Part shown: one piece after another, positions 36,112-46,896 of the stretch
Layout of the letters: the number at the start of each line of letters is the position of its first letter
How positions within the stretch are numbered: position 1 is the first letter of the stretch
Source of the DNA: BD1-7 clade bacterium
GTDB taxonomy: Bacteria; Pseudomonadota; Gammaproteobacteria; Pseudomonadales; DT-91
Reading direction: 5' to 3'
DNA length: 64,000 nucleotides
NCBI GenBank assembly: GCA_902705865.1
Contig: CACSIO010000060.1
Coordinates: forward strand, 1 to 64,000
Notes under the pieces: generated by a model
The model's input: only the letters and a program-made list of their open reading frames with translations
The model's database searches: none
Told to the model about the DNA's origin: nothing
Translations under genes and position numbers: made by a program

Positions 36112-36251
36112 AGACTTCCCCCGAATTCGATGCTTCACAGTGACAACTGCGCACTTAAAATTATTTTTTTCTTATGCTTTCAGTTTAAGAGGCCGGGGGA
36201 GGGATGCAAAACCTAACGGATTAAAAGGTTCTATTCAGGAGTGAACGGTCG

Positions 36252-37226
36252 CTATGATTGTTTTTTAAGCTCTTTGGGCAGAGAGAATGTTATGTTCTCA
36301 ATGGCGCCATCAAGCTCGACAGGCGCAGACGCACCAAGGGCTTGAACCTGATCAATAACATTTTGTACCAGCACTTCAGGTGCCGATGCACCAGCGGTAA
36401 TACCAACGGTGTTTTTACCGGCGAACCACTCATCACGGATCTGAGCGGCATCATCAACGAGATAAGCATCCGCACCCATGCGCTCTGCCAGTTCACGCAA
36501 TCGGTTAGAATTCGAACTATTCGGCGACCCAACCACTAACACTATGTCGCATTCTTTCGCGAGCGTCTTGACGGCATCTTGACGATTCTGCGTGGCATAA
36601 CAGATATCATCTTTCTTAGGCCCTTCGATAAACGGAAACTTCTCCCGCAATGCATCAATAACACGTGCAGTATCATCCATCGACAATGTCGTTTGGGTAA
36701 CGTACGCCAATGCTTCCGGCCTATCCACCTCTAGCGTTGCGACTTGGCTTTCGTCTTCTATCAAATAGATTTTCCCGCCATCTTTCGACGAGTACTGCCC
36801 CATCGTACCTTCAACTTCTGGATGCCCGCGATGCCCAATCAATACACATTCACGGCCATCGCGAGAATAACGCACGACTTCCATATGAACCTTGGTTACC
36901 AACGGGCAGGTCGCATCAAATACACGTAAGCCGCGCTTTTTAGCCTCTTGACGAACTGCCTGAGAAACACCGTGTGCACTGAAGATGACAATGACATCAT
37001 CAGGCACTTCATTTAATTCATCGACAAAAACAGCACCGCGCGCGCGCAGGTTATCCACAACAAACTTGTTATGAACAACTTCATGACGCACATAAATCGG
37101 TGCACCAAAAACATCCAATGCACGATTAACGATATCAATCGCACGATCAACACCGGCACAAAAACCCCGCGGATTCGCGAGGCGAATATCCATTGGTTCA
37201 GTACTAGCAATGATTTCAGTCGACAT
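36252..37226 (-). CDS. ispH: IspH, 4-hydroxy-3-methylbut-2-enyl diphosphate reductase
   Basis: IspH catalyses the last step of the MEP isoprenoid pathway with a 4Fe-4S cluster. The 324-residue protein has the three cluster cysteines in [16 protein letters not shown] and the later conserved [10 protein letters not shown] region with [11 protein letters not shown]. It starts at an ATG with GGAG eight bases upstream, inside the end of fkpB (11-base overlap). The order ileS-lspA-fkpB-ispH is widely conserved. Confidence 0.97.
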   Translation of the reverse strand: MSTEIIASTEPMDIRLANPRGFCAGVDRAIDIVNRALDVFGAPIYVRHEVVHNKFVVDNLRARGAVFVDELNEVPDDVIVIFSAHGVSQAVRQEAKKRGLRVFDATCPLVTKVHMEVVRYSRDGRECVLIGHRGHPEVEGTMGQYSSKDGGKIYLIEDESQVATLEVDRPEALAYVTQTTLSMDDTARVIDALREKFPFIEGPKKDDICYATQNRQDAVKTLAKECDIVLVVGSPNSSNSNRLRELAERMGADAYLVDDAAQIRDEWFAGKNTVGITAGASAPEVLVQNVIDQVQALGASAPVELDGAIENITFSLPKELKKQS

Positions 37227-37641
37227 TGATAATCTCCACCGCGAAAGTAATCGCCTTACCCGCTAACGGGTGATTGAAGTCAACGACAACGGTTGCGTCA
37301 TCAAACGACGAAACTACTCCTGGCAGTTCATTACCAGCGGCATCAGCAAACGACATTATCAAGCCTTCTGCCAGCTCCACCTCATCGTTAAAATCTTTGC
37401 GTTTGAAGCGTTGAATATTATTCGGATTATGGGCACCAAATCCATCTTCTTGGGGAATCTCAAAAGATGCTTTCTGCCCTTCTTCCATACCCAGCAGACG
37501 GCTCTCAAACCCACCAAACAGAGTCCCATCTCCCATAGCAAAGGTCGCAGGCGCTTTGTCGAACGTTGAATCGACGATATCGCCGTTTTCCAAGGTTAGA
37601 GAAAAATGGAAGGTAACTTTGCTATTGTCTGAAATAGGCAT
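37216..37641 (-). CDS. fkpB: FkpB (SlpA), FKBP-type peptidyl-prolyl isomerase
   Basis: This is a 141-residue SlyD-like FKBP isomerase with the family pattern [19 protein letters not shown] near the start, [20 protein letters not shown] and an inserted chaperone flap domain (about residues 65-120). A TTG two codons earlier is possible, but the ATG at 37641 is preferred. The 3' end overlaps ispH by 11 bases, and lspA lies just upstream on the same strand. Confidence 0.93.
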   Translation of the reverse strand: MPISDNSKVTFHFSLTLENGDIVDSTFDKAPATFAMGDGTLFGGFESRLLGMEEGQKASFEIPQEDGFGAHNPNNIQRFKRKDFNDEVELAEGLIMSFADAAGNELPGVVSSFDDATVVVDFNHPLAGKAITFAVEIINVD

Positions 37642-37694
37642 ATTCAAAAAATACTCGGTAAAATTAAATACGGTAAAAAATATAAATCTACCGT

Positions 37695-38213
37695 CTATGC
37701 AGCAGGTGACGTATCGTCAGCTTTCTCGGATCCGCCGGGATTCAAAAACACTTCGAGAATCATCAACCCCGCACCTAACGTAATGGCCATATCCGCAATA
37801 TTAAATGCTGGAAAGTAGTATTGCTGCCAATGAAAGTGGATAAAATCGACGACGTAGTTCAACCGAACACGATCAATCAAATTGCCAATTGCGCCGCCAA
37901 TAATAAACATCAGGCTGTAACGAATTAACCACTCTTTAACTGGCGCGCGTGCCATCCAGACGGTAAAAACAACACTAACAATCAGCGAAATGCCGGTAAA
38001 AAACCACAGCTGCCAACCACCCTGATCACTCAAAAATGAAAAAGCAGCACCTCGGTTATGCAGCAATGTCCAATTCAGTATTGGCAAGACCTCCACTGGT
38101 CGAGCATACGTCAACAAATCAGTCGCGATCGCCTTGGTCCATTGGTCAAGCCCAATAATAATGGCTATTCCAATGAATAAAAAAACAAGAGCTGGGCGCT
38201 TAATGGCATTCAT
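37695..38213 (-). CDS. lspA: LspA, lipoprotein signal peptidase II
   Basis: This is a 172-residue aspartic peptidase of the inner membrane that removes signal peptides from prolipoproteins. It has four membrane helices and both conserved blocks with the catalytic aspartates, GGAIGNLIDRVRLNYVVDFI and FNIADMAITLG. It lies between ileS and fkpB, as in most proteobacteria. Substrates in this window would include the RlpA and DUF4397 lipoproteins. Confidence 0.96.
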   Translation of the reverse strand: MNAIKRPALVFLFIGIAIIIGLDQWTKAIATDLLTYARPVEVLPILNWTLLHNRGAAFSFLSDQGGWQLWFFTGISLIVSVVFTVWMARAPVKEWLIRYSLMFIIGGAIGNLIDRVRLNYVVDFIHFHWQQYYFPAFNIADMAITLGAGLMILEVFLNPGGSEKADDTSPAA

Positions 38214-38272
38214 GTTCCATCCTTTTTACAAGACTAAACCGACTACAAAGCAGTACGGCATCGTTATCCACA

Positions 38273-41092
38273 TCACGCATAATGACGAACTTCGCCACTA
38301 CCTTCGACATTATCAACACAGCGCACACACAACTCAGGATGTTTGTCATCACTGCCAACATCCTCGCGATGATGCCAGCAACGTGCACATTTCTCATGCG
38401 CTGAAGCACTGACTTGCAGCTTGAGGCCATCCAGCTCAGTATCCAAAACGTCACCGCCCGCATCAGCCAACTTCGCAATCGACGCCGTCGATGTAATCAA
38501 CACAAAACGCAACTCATCTTCGATACGTGCCAGTGTTTCATACAAATCATCATCACAATAAAGCGTTACTTCGGCACTTAAACTTGCACCAATAACACCC
38601 TCACTACGCTGCTGCTCCAATGCTTTATTCACAGACGTTTTTACGGTCAGTACCTTCTGCCAGAAATCATTCGACAACGCAGTCTCATCAGAAAGCGGTG
38701 CCAAGCCTTGATACCAAGTATCCAGAAATACGGAATCCGCACGTGGGCCTGGAACAAACTGCCACATCTCATCAGCAGTAAAGCTCAAAATCGGCGCAAC
38801 CCAACGTACCATGGCTTCACAAATATGGTACATGGCGGTCTGAGCACTGCGACGCGCTAGACTATCTTCCTGCGTGGTGTACTGACGGTCCTTGATAATA
38901 TCTAGGTAAAAACCGCCGAGTTCTAGTACGCAGAAGTTATGTAACTTCTGATATATCGTGTGGAACGTATAAGTCTCGTATGCCGCAACAATATCTTGCT
39001 GCAGGTCGTAAGCTGCTCCGACAATCCACTGATCCAATGCCAGCATCTCATTAGCAGGCATTAAATTCTCAGCAGGATCAAATCCATTCAGATTTGATAA
39101 CATGAAGCGAGCGGTATTACGGATACGACGGTAAGAGTCAGCCATTCGTTTGAAATTTTGATCCGATACCGTCATTTCGTTACGGTAGTCTGTCGCTGCT
39201 ACCCACAAGCGCAAAATATCAGCGCCCAAGTCATTCATGACCTTCTGCGGTGCTATAACATTGCCTAACGATTTAGACATCTTGCGACCATTTTCATCAA
39301 TAGTAAAACCATGAGTCAGCACTTGGCGGTAAGGTGCTTTATCGGTCATTGCCACACTGGTTAGCAACGATGATTGAAACCAGCCACGATGTTGGTCCGA
39401 GCCTTCCAGATAAAGATCGGCCGGCGGGTGGGATGCTTTCGCTAGATCAGGGCGTTGCAATACGGCGGCATGGCTAACGCCAGAATCAAACCAAACATCT
39501 AATGTGTCGGTCACTTTTTCATAGTCTGCGGCTTCGTCGCCCAATAATTCAGACGGCTCAAGGCCAAACCAGGCATCAATGCCTGACGTTTCTATCAGGT
39601 CCGCCACCTCAGCGACCAAACGATCTGACTCAGGGTGAAGTTCTGCGGTTTGTTTATGCACAAACAAGGCGATGGGTACACCCCAAGTACGCTGACGCGA
39701 GATACACCAATCAGGGCGCTCCTGCATCATGGAGTTGATACGCGCGCGCCCCCATGAAGGCATCCACTCGACTAAATCAACTTCACCCAGTGCTTTTTCG
39801 AGCAAACCATTCTGGTGCATACTGACAAACCACTGCGGTGTCGCACGGAAGATGATAGGGGTTTTATGACGCCAGCAATGCGGGTAACTGTGCTCAAACT
39901 CAACATGCTTAACCAGCGCACCCTTCTCCTGCAGTAATTCTACAATGACAGGGTTCGCTTTCATCACATGTTGGCCAGCAAACAACGGCGTGTCTTCCAG
40001 ATAAACGCCGTTAGAGCCGACAGGGTTATACACATCTAACCCATATGTTTGGCCAACATTAAAATCGTCCACACCATGACCGGGTGCTGTATGTACCGCA
40101 CCGGTACCGGCGTCGGTTGTAACGTGATCACCCAGAATCACAGGCACCTGACGATCATAGAACGGATGCGCCAGCGTCAGCTTCTCTAACGCAGCACCTT
40201 GACAGTTTGCAACCGCAAAGTAGTCGTCAAAACCATAACGCTGCGTGCATGACTCCGCCAGATCAGTGGCAAGCACCAGATACTCATCAGGGCCTTCCAG
40301 CAACACATACTCAAGTTCAGCATTCACACTAACGGCCAAACTTGCCGGTAAGGTCCACGGTGTTGTCGTCCAGATAACAACAGAAGCTGGTTTGCCTACG
40401 GCTACATCTACCCCGAATGCAGCTGCCAACGCATCAGCGTCAACAAAACGATATCGCACATCAATCGCCGGCGAATGTTTGTCTTTATACTCAACTTCCG
40501 CTTCTGCCAACGCTGAGCCACAATCCATACACCAATGCACGGGCTTAAAGCCTTTTTGCAGATGACCATTATCAATGATCTTACCTAACGAGCGAACAAT
40601 ATCGGCCTCATACTTGAAGTTCATTGTCTGGTAAGGGTTTTCCCAATCACCTAGCACGCCTAGTCGTTTAAAATCTTTACGCTGGCCATCAACCTGACGC
40701 TGCGCATAGGCGCGGCATTTTTCACGGAACGTCTTCGCATCCACTTTATGGCCCGGCTTACCGACTTTCTTCTCAACATTCAGTTCAATCGGCAAGCCGT
40801 GACAATCCCAACCGGGAACATACGGCGCATCAAAACCACTCAACGTTTTGGATTTAACGATGACATCCTTGAGAATTTTGTTAACCGCATGCCCAATATG
40901 AATATCGCCATTGGCATATGGAGGGCCATCATGGAGAATAAACTTTTCTCGCCCCTCACTGTTCTCACGGATTTTTTGATAGAGACCGTCTTTTTCCCAT
41001 TTTTTAAGGGTTTGCGGTTCACGTTGAGCCAGGCTCGCTTTCATTGGAAACGCTGTTTTCGGCAGGTTCAATGTCGCTTTGTAATCAGTCAT
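38273..41092 (-). CDS. ileS: IleS, isoleucyl-tRNA synthetase
   Basis: This is a 939-residue class I synthetase. It has the HIGH motif ([20 protein letters not shown]), the KMSKS loop ([10 protein letters not shown]), an editing domain between them and a C-terminal zinc site ([22 protein letters not shown]). The frame opens at 41143, but the ATG at 41092 ([19 protein letters not shown]) is the usual N terminus. ribF ends 16 bases upstream. Confidence 0.97.
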   Translation of the reverse strand: MTDYKATLNLPKTAFPMKASLAQREPQTLKKWEKDGLYQKIRENSEGREKFILHDGPPYANGDIHIGHAVNKILKDVIVKSKTLSGFDAPYVPGWDCHGLPIELNVEKKVGKPGHKVDAKTFREKCRAYAQRQVDGQRKDFKRLGVLGDWENPYQTMNFKYEADIVRSLGKIIDNGHLQKGFKPVHWCMDCGSALAEAEVEYKDKHSPAIDVRYRFVDADALAAAFGVDVAVGKPASVVIWTTTPWTLPASLAVSVNAELEYVLLEGPDEYLVLATDLAESCTQRYGFDDYFAVANCQGAALEKLTLAHPFYDRQVPVILGDHVTTDAGTGAVHTAPGHGVDDFNVGQTYGLDVYNPVGSNGVYLEDTPLFAGQHVMKANPVIVELLQEKGALVKHVEFEHSYPHCWRHKTPIIFRATPQWFVSMHQNGLLEKALGEVDLVEWMPSWGRARINSMMQERPDWCISRQRTWGVPIALFVHKQTAELHPESDRLVAEVADLIETSGIDAWFGLEPSELLGDEAADYEKVTDTLDVWFDSGVSHAAVLQRPDLAKASHPPADLYLEGSDQHRGWFQSSLLTSVAMTDKAPYRQVLTHGFTIDENGRKMSKSLGNVIAPQKVMNDLGADILRLWVAATDYRNEMTVSDQNFKRMADSYRRIRNTARFMLSNLNGFDPAENLMPANEMLALDQWIVGAAYDLQQDIVAAYETYTFHTIYQKLHNFCVLELGGFYLDIIKDRQYTTQEDSLARRSAQTAMYHICEAMVRWVAPILSFTADEMWQFVPGPRADSVFLDTWYQGLAPLSDETALSNDFWQKVLTVKTSVNKALEQQRSEGVIGASLSAEVTLYCDDDLYETLARIEDELRFVLITSTASIAKLADAGGDVLDTELDGLKLQVSASAHEKCARCWHHREDVGSDDKHPELCVRCVDNVEGSGEVRHYA

Positions 41093-41108
41093 AACAGCTC
41101 TTAAATGG

Positions 41109-42053
41109 TTACTTATCTGCCTGGCTAAAATACGCGCTGGCAATGGCTATATCGTTGTGTATCGCTGTTTTGAGTTCATCCAGCGATGCAAATTTTGTTT
41201 CGTCCCGCAGCTTTTTACGGAATATAACATCCATATGCTTGCGGTAAATATCTTGCGAGAACTCCAGCAGGTGTACTTCCAACACAGCAGTCAAACCGTG
41301 ATCAACAGTCGGACGCGTGCCTACATTCGCCACGGCCGGATAGTACTTTCCGGGTTCACCTTCCAGCTGAACCTCAACCGCATAGACGCCTGCCATCGCA
41401 GCTTTGATACGATTCAACTGCAGGTTTGCGGTCGGTACACCCAATGTTCGGCCTAACTGGCGGCCGTAAACGACTTTACCCGAGATGGTATAAGGTCGCC
41501 CTAACAAGCCCTCGGCCTGCTCAAAATCAGAATTCTCCAGCGCCTGGCGAATACGCGTACTGCTGACTCGCCCTTCACCGATTTCAAATGTCTCAGTCGC
41601 ACTCACATTAAATCCAAATTCGTTGCCCATGCGCTGCAGCAAACTGAAATCGCCACGGCGTTCGTGCCCAAAGCGAAGATCGTCGCCCACAATCATGTAT
41701 TTGATACCTAGCTGATCATGGAAGATTTTCTCGATGAAATCTTCAGCGCTCACAAGGCTTAATGCTTCGTCAAACTTCACCCGCAACAGACGATCAATAC
41801 CCTGACCGGCGATGGCACAGTACTTTTCACGGAAGCTCAACAGCCGTGGGGGTGAGTCAATCGGCGCAAAATACTCACGCGGCAACGGCTCCAGCGTAAT
41901 CACCAGAGACGGCAACTGCAGCTCATTACTGATCTGCTTGAGTTTATTGAGCACTGCCTGGTGGCCCAGATGCACGCCATCAAAAGCGCCGATAGTGGCG
42001 ACACAACCGCGGTGGCGGGGTCGGATATTATGCAGGCCTCGAATCAGTTCCAT
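41109..42053 (-). CDS. ribF: RibF, bifunctional riboflavin kinase/FAD synthetase
   Basis: RibF converts riboflavin to FMN and then FAD. The 314-residue protein has an N-terminal nucleotidyltransferase domain ([28 protein letters not shown]) and a C-terminal kinase domain ([15 protein letters not shown]). The ATG at 42053 is preferred over a GTG two codons earlier. It heads the ribF-ileS-lspA-fkpB-ispH run and is divergent from a small thioesterase gene. I see no FMN riboswitch pattern in the 119-base gap. Confidence 0.96.
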   Translation of the reverse strand: MELIRGLHNIRPRHRGCVATIGAFDGVHLGHQAVLNKLKQISNELQLPSLVITLEPLPREYFAPIDSPPRLLSFREKYCAIAGQGIDRLLRVKFDEALSLVSAEDFIEKIFHDQLGIKYMIVGDDLRFGHERRGDFSLLQRMGNEFGFNVSATETFEIGEGRVSSTRIRQALENSDFEQAEGLLGRPYTISGKVVYGRQLGRTLGVPTANLQLNRIKAAMAGVYAVEVQLEGEPGKYYPAVANVGTRPTVDHGLTAVLEVHLLEFSQDIYRKHMDVIFRKKLRDETKFASLDELKTAIHNDIAIASAYFSQADK

Positions 42054-42172
42054 ACGCACAAAACAACTTGTAAAAGGCGGTGATTATATCGTAGCCTGCA
42101 TACTTCTAGCTATAGCCGTATCGCCATAAATTGACCGCCCAGCGGCACAGACCCAGTAATACAGGGAGCAAG

Positions 42173-42547
42173 ATGGAACATTACAAACTGGTTTTACCGG
42201 AACACCTGAATCATTACGGATTTCTTTTTGGTGGATACTTACTGCATTGGCTGGATGAAGTGGTCTACATCACTGCAACTGTCGAGTTTCCAGGCCATGA
42301 GTTTGTCACCGTTGCCATGGACAATGTCGCGTTCAAACAGCACATTACCAGCGGCGAGGTTTTACAGTTTAAAGTCGAGCAACTGCACCTCGGCTCATCA
42401 TCTGTCGAATATTTTGTTCAGGTTTTCAGCGAAACCCGCTCCGAAGCGCCAGATGTTGTGCTTTTCGAAACCAAAATGACATTTGTATCCGTCGACCCGA
42501 ATGGCAACAGCCTTGCGATCAAAGCCAGTGGCGAGCAAACACACTAA
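42173..42547 (+). CDS. YciA/BFIT-type acyl-CoA thioesterase (hotdog fold)
   Basis: This is a 124-residue single hotdog domain with the acyl-CoA hydrolase pattern NHYGFLFGGYLLHWLDEVVYITAT (the Asn/Asp-region helix) and VTVAMDNVAFKQHITSGEVLQF. AGGGAGCAAG precedes the ATG at 42173. The frame could begin at 42131 but without support. It is the only plus-strand gene between ribF and murJ, so it is a small insertion into an otherwise conserved block. The substrate is unknown. Confidence 0.85.
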   Translation: MEHYKLVLPEHLNHYGFLFGGYLLHWLDEVVYITATVEFPGHEFVTVAMDNVAFKQHITSGEVLQFKVEQLHLGSSSVEYFVQVFSETRSEAPDVVLFETKMTFVSVDPNGNSLAIKASGEQTH

Positions 42548-42594
42548 TTTCACACCCGCACACAAGCTTTGCCCGAGCAGGAGTCTGGCTGGAG

Positions 42595-44199
42595 TTAAGC
42601 CGACATGCGTAAATGGTGCAGGCGCAGCCCCATAACGAATAAGGATACGAGGTAAATTGCTGCGCCACCGATCACCAAGCCCGCCATATTCAGCACCCGC
42701 ATTTGCCATCCCCAGCCTACCCAAGCATCCAAGGGAGGTAAAAACCAGAATAGAGCCCCCCCCATAATCACCACAGCCACGATATAGCGCAAAAGCATCC
42801 ACCAGAAACCGGGCTGCACTTGATAAACACCCGATAGATACAAACCACGAAATAAAAGCCCAGCATTTAAGCCGGCCGACAAAACTGTCGCCAAAGCCAA
42901 TCCCACATGGCCGAGTTGGTAGTACGCATTCAGCGGCACAACCAAGCACACATTCAGCACCATGTTGACTACCATCGCCACAATACCGATTTTCATCGGT
43001 GTTTTTGTGTCCTGCTGGGCAAAATAACCTGGCGCTAATATCTTGATGAGCATAAAAGGAATTAACCCGAGTGAGTATGCCATTAAGCTGAAGCTTGCCA
43101 TAGAGACATCGCGCTCACTCAACGCGCCATACTTAAACAATGTGATCAGAATAGGCTCAGCCATTAACAACAGTGCCAATGCAGCAGGCAAACTGATCAG
43201 CAAAATCATGCGCATGGCCCAATCAAGGGTTTTGGCAAAATCGTTTTTGGAGGCATCGGCGTGTTTACGCGACAACGACGGCAAGATAACCGTACTGACT
43301 GCAATCGCGAAAACACCCAGCGGTAATTCCACCAACCGATCGGAATAATAGAGCCACGATACAGATCCCGTGGGCAGAAATGATGCCAACACAGTATCCA
43401 GCAACAAATTAATTTGCGAGACACTGACACCAAACAAGGCCGGAATCATAAGCGTGATGACTTTCACTACACCGTCATCATGCACGTCTACTTCCGGTCG
43501 GGGCAGCAACTTGAGCTGAGCAAGAAAGGGCAATTGAAATAAAAACTGACTAGCACCTGCTACAAACACGCCCCAGGCTAACGCCATCACAGGCTCATCA
43601 AAATAACTCACGCCCCAGAGTGCGGCAGAAATCAAACAGGCATTCAAAATAACGGGCGTAAACGCCGGCACCGCAAAGCGCCCATAGCTATTTAGTACCG
43701 CGCCTGCAAAGCCGGTCATGGTGATGAAAAACAAATACGGGAAGGTGATACGGATTAAATCGACGGTCAGTTGAAATTTCTCTGGTTGTCCGACAAAACC
43801 GGGGGCAAACACCGTGGCAACCACAGGCGCACCTGCTACCGCGAGCGATGAGACTATCAACACGGATAACCCTAGAGAACCACTGACTTTGTTGACTAAT
43901 AGCTTGATCTCATCAAACGATTTTAACCGTCGATATTCAGACAACACCGGCACAAAGGCCTGTGAAAACGCGCCCTCGGCAAACAACCGACGCAAAAACT
44001 GCGGTATCTTGAAGGCAATAAAAAAAGCATCCGCATGTGCCGTTGCCCCGGCCAGCGCAGCGATAATAATGTCGCGCGCCAAACCAAGGAAGCGCGACAA
44101 CATAGTCATCAAACCTACAACCAAACTGGAGCGAAGTAATCCAGGGGCTGGCGACACATCACTGGCGACATCCGTAGAGGCCTTTTGCTGATCGCTCAT
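42595..44199 (-). CDS. murJ: MurJ, lipid II flippase
   Basis: MurJ moves lipid II across the inner membrane for peptidoglycan synthesis. The 534-residue protein has fourteen predicted helices and the MVF-family pattern SRFLGLARDIIIAALAG, with the conserved arginines in RLFAEGAFSQAFVPVL. I use the ATG at 44199; a TTG at 44226 is also in frame. The start lies one base after the Nudix gene stop. rpsT, often next to murJ, is not present here. Confidence 0.95.
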   Translation of the reverse strand: MSDQQKASTDVASDVSPAPGLLRSSLVVGLMTMLSRFLGLARDIIIAALAGATAHADAFFIAFKIPQFLRRLFAEGAFSQAFVPVLSEYRRLKSFDEIKLLVNKVSGSLGLSVLIVSSLAVAGAPVVATVFAPGFVGQPEKFQLTVDLIRITFPYLFFITMTGFAGAVLNSYGRFAVPAFTPVILNACLISAALWGVSYFDEPVMALAWGVFVAGASQFLFQLPFLAQLKLLPRPEVDVHDDGVVKVITLMIPALFGVSVSQINLLLDTVLASFLPTGSVSWLYYSDRLVELPLGVFAIAVSTVILPSLSRKHADASKNDFAKTLDWAMRMILLISLPAALALLLMAEPILITLFKYGALSERDVSMASFSLMAYSLGLIPFMLIKILAPGYFAQQDTKTPMKIGIVAMVVNMVLNVCLVVPLNAYYQLGHVGLALATVLSAGLNAGLLFRGLYLSGVYQVQPGFWWMLLRYIVAVVIMGGALFWFLPPLDAWVGWGWQMRVLNMAGLVIGGAAIYLVSLFVMGLRLHHLRMSA

Positions 44200-44200
44200 A

Positions 44201-44830
44201 TCAGCTAGCCTGCCATTGCTGCTCAAGTTCTTGTCGATTCAATTGAAACCACTGCAGAGCGATGATGGACATCGCATTATTGATGACACCCTGCTTTAAC
44301 ATCGCGACCACGTCATCTACATCCAGCACATGCAATCGGATATCCTCATGCTCCTCTTCCACGCCAAAGATATCGCTAGATACTCCCTGCAGATCAACCT
44401 TGCCACAGTACAAACGAAAAAATTCAGAGCTCCCACCCGGGCTTGGAAAATATTCAACCATCGGCGTCAACTGTTCAATATTCAACCCTGCTTCTTCCAT
44501 GGTTTCGCGGTGTGCAACATCAACGGGATCTTCACCCTCCTTATCAAGCATACCGGCAACTAACTCAAGCATCCACGGCGAGCAAGGACGATTGAGTGCA
44601 CCGATACGTACCTGCTCTACCATCGCAAATTTTTGCAGAGCCGGATCGTACAGCAGCACTCCCACGGCATCCCCACGCACACAGAGTTCGCGGTCAATCA
44701 CCGCGGATTCGCCGCCAACAAAACGTTTGAAGGTTAGTTTCAGCTGCTTCAGTTTAAAGAAACCGTTATACGCTAGGGTTTCACTCTGAATAGAAACGTC
44801 ATCCTGGCCGTATTCATGAAGCTGCGTCAT
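44201..44830 (-). CDS. nudF: Nudix hydrolase, ADP-ribose pyrophosphatase-like (NudF)
   Basis: This 209-residue Nudix protein resembles E. coli NudF, which splits ADP-ribose to AMP and ribose 5-phosphate. The Nudix box is GMLDKEGEDPVDVAHRETMEEAGL, with all catalytic glutamates but one extra residue in the first loop compared with the GX5EX7REUXEEXGU rule. SPGGSSEFFRLYCGKVD matches the ADP-ribose subgroup. AAAGG lies five bases before the ATG. murJ follows after one base. Confidence 0.88.
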   Translation of the reverse strand: MTQLHEYGQDDVSIQSETLAYNGFFKLKQLKLTFKRFVGGESAVIDRELCVRGDAVGVLLYDPALQKFAMVEQVRIGALNRPCSPWMLELVAGMLDKEGEDPVDVAHRETMEEAGLNIEQLTPMVEYFPSPGGSSEFFRLYCGKVDLQGVSSDIFGVEEEHEDIRLHVLDVDDVVAMLKQGVINNAMSIIALQWFQLNRQELEQQWQAS

Positions 44831-44881
44831 ATCGAACCTTTTTATTGTTGTGATTGCCTGGCCTGCGGTGCCAAGAAAATA

Positions 44882-45925
44882 TTAACGTCCGCCGGTATAC
44901 CAAGGAACAGGTTTCGCAGAATCATGTATTTTGTCTGCGACATCCAATACCAAAGCAAACAAAGCCATACGCACTAAAACCCCGTTATCCGCCTGCCTGA
45001 ATATCGCCAGATTCGGGTTATTGTCCAAATCCGCATCGAGCTCATTGGCTTGTGCACGAGAATCTCGAGGCAACGGATGCATAATGACCGTATTGGGCTG
45101 ACAAAACTGCGTGTAGATAGACTGGTTGATGCGGAACCGCCCACGATATACATCAGCTTCATCCTGAGACGAAAACCGCTCTTCTTGAATACGCGTGGAA
45201 TAAACAATGTCCACATCACGAATATTGGTTTCCAGCTCATCAGAAACCACTACATCGTGCCCCGCTTCTCGCAGCCCTTCAACAATGGACTCCGGCATTG
45301 ATAACTCTTTTGGCGAGATTAGTACGACTTTGACTTTTTTATACAGCGATAACAGCTTACTCAGTGAATGCACGGTTCGCCCGTAGCGCAAATCACCAAT
45401 CATTGCGATACGCAGGCCATCAATACTGCGACCACGTCCCTCAAGCTCGCGCCGAATCGTGTATAAGTCTAGTAACGCTTGTGTTGGATGCTCGTTAGCG
45501 CCGTCTCCACCATTAAGCACTGGCACACGGCTGGCACTGGCAAATTCAGCCACCGAACCGGCCTGAGGATGCCGCATGGCAATAACGTCACTGTAGGCAC
45601 TGAGCACTCTGGCCGTGTCATATAAGGATTCGCCCTTGGCTAAAGCTGAGGATTCAAACCCCGTGGTTTCACGCACTTTACCGCCCAATAAATTGAACGC
45701 GCAGCCAAAGCTGATACGTGTTCGCGTGCTTGGCTCAAAAAACATATTGCCCAAAATTGCACCATCGAGCACTTGCGTCATTTTTTCACGTCGCGCATAG
45801 GGTGCCATTTGGTCAGCAACCGCAAAGACAGATTCTATGTCGTGTCGCTCGAATTGGGTGATGGATAAAATATGGCTACCGGGAAATTTCACTGACTGAC
45901 CTTCTGTGTCGACGACCCGCATCAT
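44882..45925 (-). CDS. pyrB: PyrB-type aspartate carbamoyltransferase catalytic chain
   Basis: This enzyme catalyses the first committed step of pyrimidine synthesis, carbamoyl phosphate plus aspartate. The 347-residue protein has the carbamoyl-phosphate loop FFEPSTRTRISFG (about residue 65), the SALAKGES loop and HPTQALLDLYTI. It is longer than the E. coli catalytic chain (about 310), with additions at the N terminus and in the middle. No regulatory pyrI or inactive pyrC-like gene is next to it, so it may act as an unregulated trimer. The start may be either of two adjacent ATGs (45925 or 45922). Confidence 0.92.
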   Translation of the reverse strand: MMRVVDTEGQSVKFPGSHILSITQFERHDIESVFAVADQMAPYARREKMTQVLDGAILGNMFFEPSTRTRISFGCAFNLLGGKVRETTGFESSALAKGESLYDTARVLSAYSDVIAMRHPQAGSVAEFASASRVPVLNGGDGANEHPTQALLDLYTIRRELEGRGRSIDGLRIAMIGDLRYGRTVHSLSKLLSLYKKVKVVLISPKELSMPESIVEGLREAGHDVVVSDELETNIRDVDIVYSTRIQEERFSSQDEADVYRGRFRINQSIYTQFCQPNTVIMHPLPRDSRAQANELDADLDNNPNLAIFRQADNGVLVRMALFALVLDVADKIHDSAKPVPWYTGGR

Positions 45926-45993
45926 CGGGCCACTCTAGTTTACAGGCAAACCGGCGTATTCTATGCCCGCAGCTGGGTTTAGTTCAATAACTG

Positions 45994-46743
45994 TTAGCGT
46001 CTTATTGCATAAACGTATTTTTCGCGCCGTACAGATTTGACAGCAAAGCCCCTGTCTTTAAGCAAGCTGAAAACATCATCGACCATGTCGGGGTTACCGC
46101 ATAAATAGAAAAGATCAGTATCCGGGTTCAATGAGGTGTCATTGATAACCGCTTGCACTCGCCCCATCACCTCACCACCCTGCAAGGCTTCGGGCATCGT
46201 TTGAGAAAAACACAACGACACGTCAAACTGCGGGAACTGCTCAGACAGGCCTTGCCATAGTGAAGGGTAGAGTACGCCTATCCGATCACGTGCTCCGACA
46301 ACAAAACGGATATCAACCTCGCCGGTAGCCAGAATTTGTTTGAGTTCAGGCACCATTGATTTATAAGGTGCCACCCCCGTTCCTGTACCAACCAACCAAA
46401 GACGTTTCGGCATGTTATTGGGATCAGGTAAAAGCAATTGCCCAAAAGGCCCATAAACATCAACGCTAGTGCCACACTCCATCGAGAATAAACACTCGCT
46501 CGCGCGGCCGTCATCCACCCATGAAACAGCAATTTCCAAACCATCGGCGAAGTTACCAGTGTCACTCATTGTCGCGATCGAATAGCTACGCTGAAACGGC
46601 TCGCCATCATTCATTTCGATCTTAACGAACTGGCCAGGCACATAATGTATATGCTCTCCGCCGGAAACTGCAAAATGCATCACGCGAAGCTCGTCACTGG
46701 GTTTTTCAATCTGCGTAAGTGATGCAGTAAACCACGCCTCCAT
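45994..46743 (-). CDS. fpr: Fpr-type ferredoxin/flavodoxin-NADP+ reductase
   Basis: This is a 249-residue flavoprotein with an FAD domain (PFQRSYSIATM, about residue 53) and an NADP-binding domain (LWLVGTGTGVAPYKSM, about 115; LCGNPDMVDDV, about 215). It balances NADPH with ferredoxin or flavodoxin and is often part of oxidative stress responses. The C-terminal tail ends in YVYAIRR, a variant of the bacterial-type extension that covers the flavin. It stands alone, with its own promoter region upstream shared with the terminator of the next gene. Confidence 0.9.
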   Translation of the reverse strand: MEAWFTASLTQIEKPSDELRVMHFAVSGGEHIHYVPGQFVKIEMNDGEPFQRSYSIATMSDTGNFADGLEIAVSWVDDGRASECLFSMECGTSVDVYGPFGQLLLPDPNNMPKRLWLVGTGTGVAPYKSMVPELKQILATGEVDIRFVVGARDRIGVLYPSLWQGLSEQFPQFDVSLCFSQTMPEALQGGEVMGRVQAVINDTSLNPDTDLFYLCGNPDMVDDVFSLLKDRGFAVKSVRREKYVYAIRR

Positions 46744-46843
46744 AGCCTGTTCCTATTGTGTATCCGCATTATCGCTTTCTGAAATATAGGACAGTGAACG
46801 CGTATAAATTAACAACATCATAGGAAACGAAATAGCGCCCATA

Positions 46844-46872
46844 AAAAAACCCGGCTTTTCAGCCGGGTTTTT
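46844..46872. terminator. Intrinsic terminator downstream of the DUF4397 lipoprotein gene
   Basis: ACCCGGCT-TTTC-AGCCGGGT (46849-46868) is flanked by A5 and T4 tracts, giving a strong terminator in both directions. On the minus strand it ends the DUF4397 gene, whose stop is 25 bases away. Confidence 0.9.
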
Positions 46873-46896
46873 GTCTCTACAATCACTACGATATAT

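Noticed and set aside
36112-36251. Sigma-54 promoter for the minor-pilin operon
   Set aside because: A TTTTGCA stretch looked like a -12 element but has no GG at the proper distance upstream.
42054-42172. FMN riboswitch upstream of ribF
   Set aside because: The gap is only 119 bases, and the conserved FMN riboswitch core was not recognised.
42398-42949. 183-residue frame spanning the murJ 3' end and the thioesterase end
   Set aside because: It overlaps two well-supported genes in another frame and shows no family motif.
44262-44789. 175-residue antisense frame over nudF
   Set aside because: Ser/Thr-rich shadow of the Nudix gene, with no start signal.
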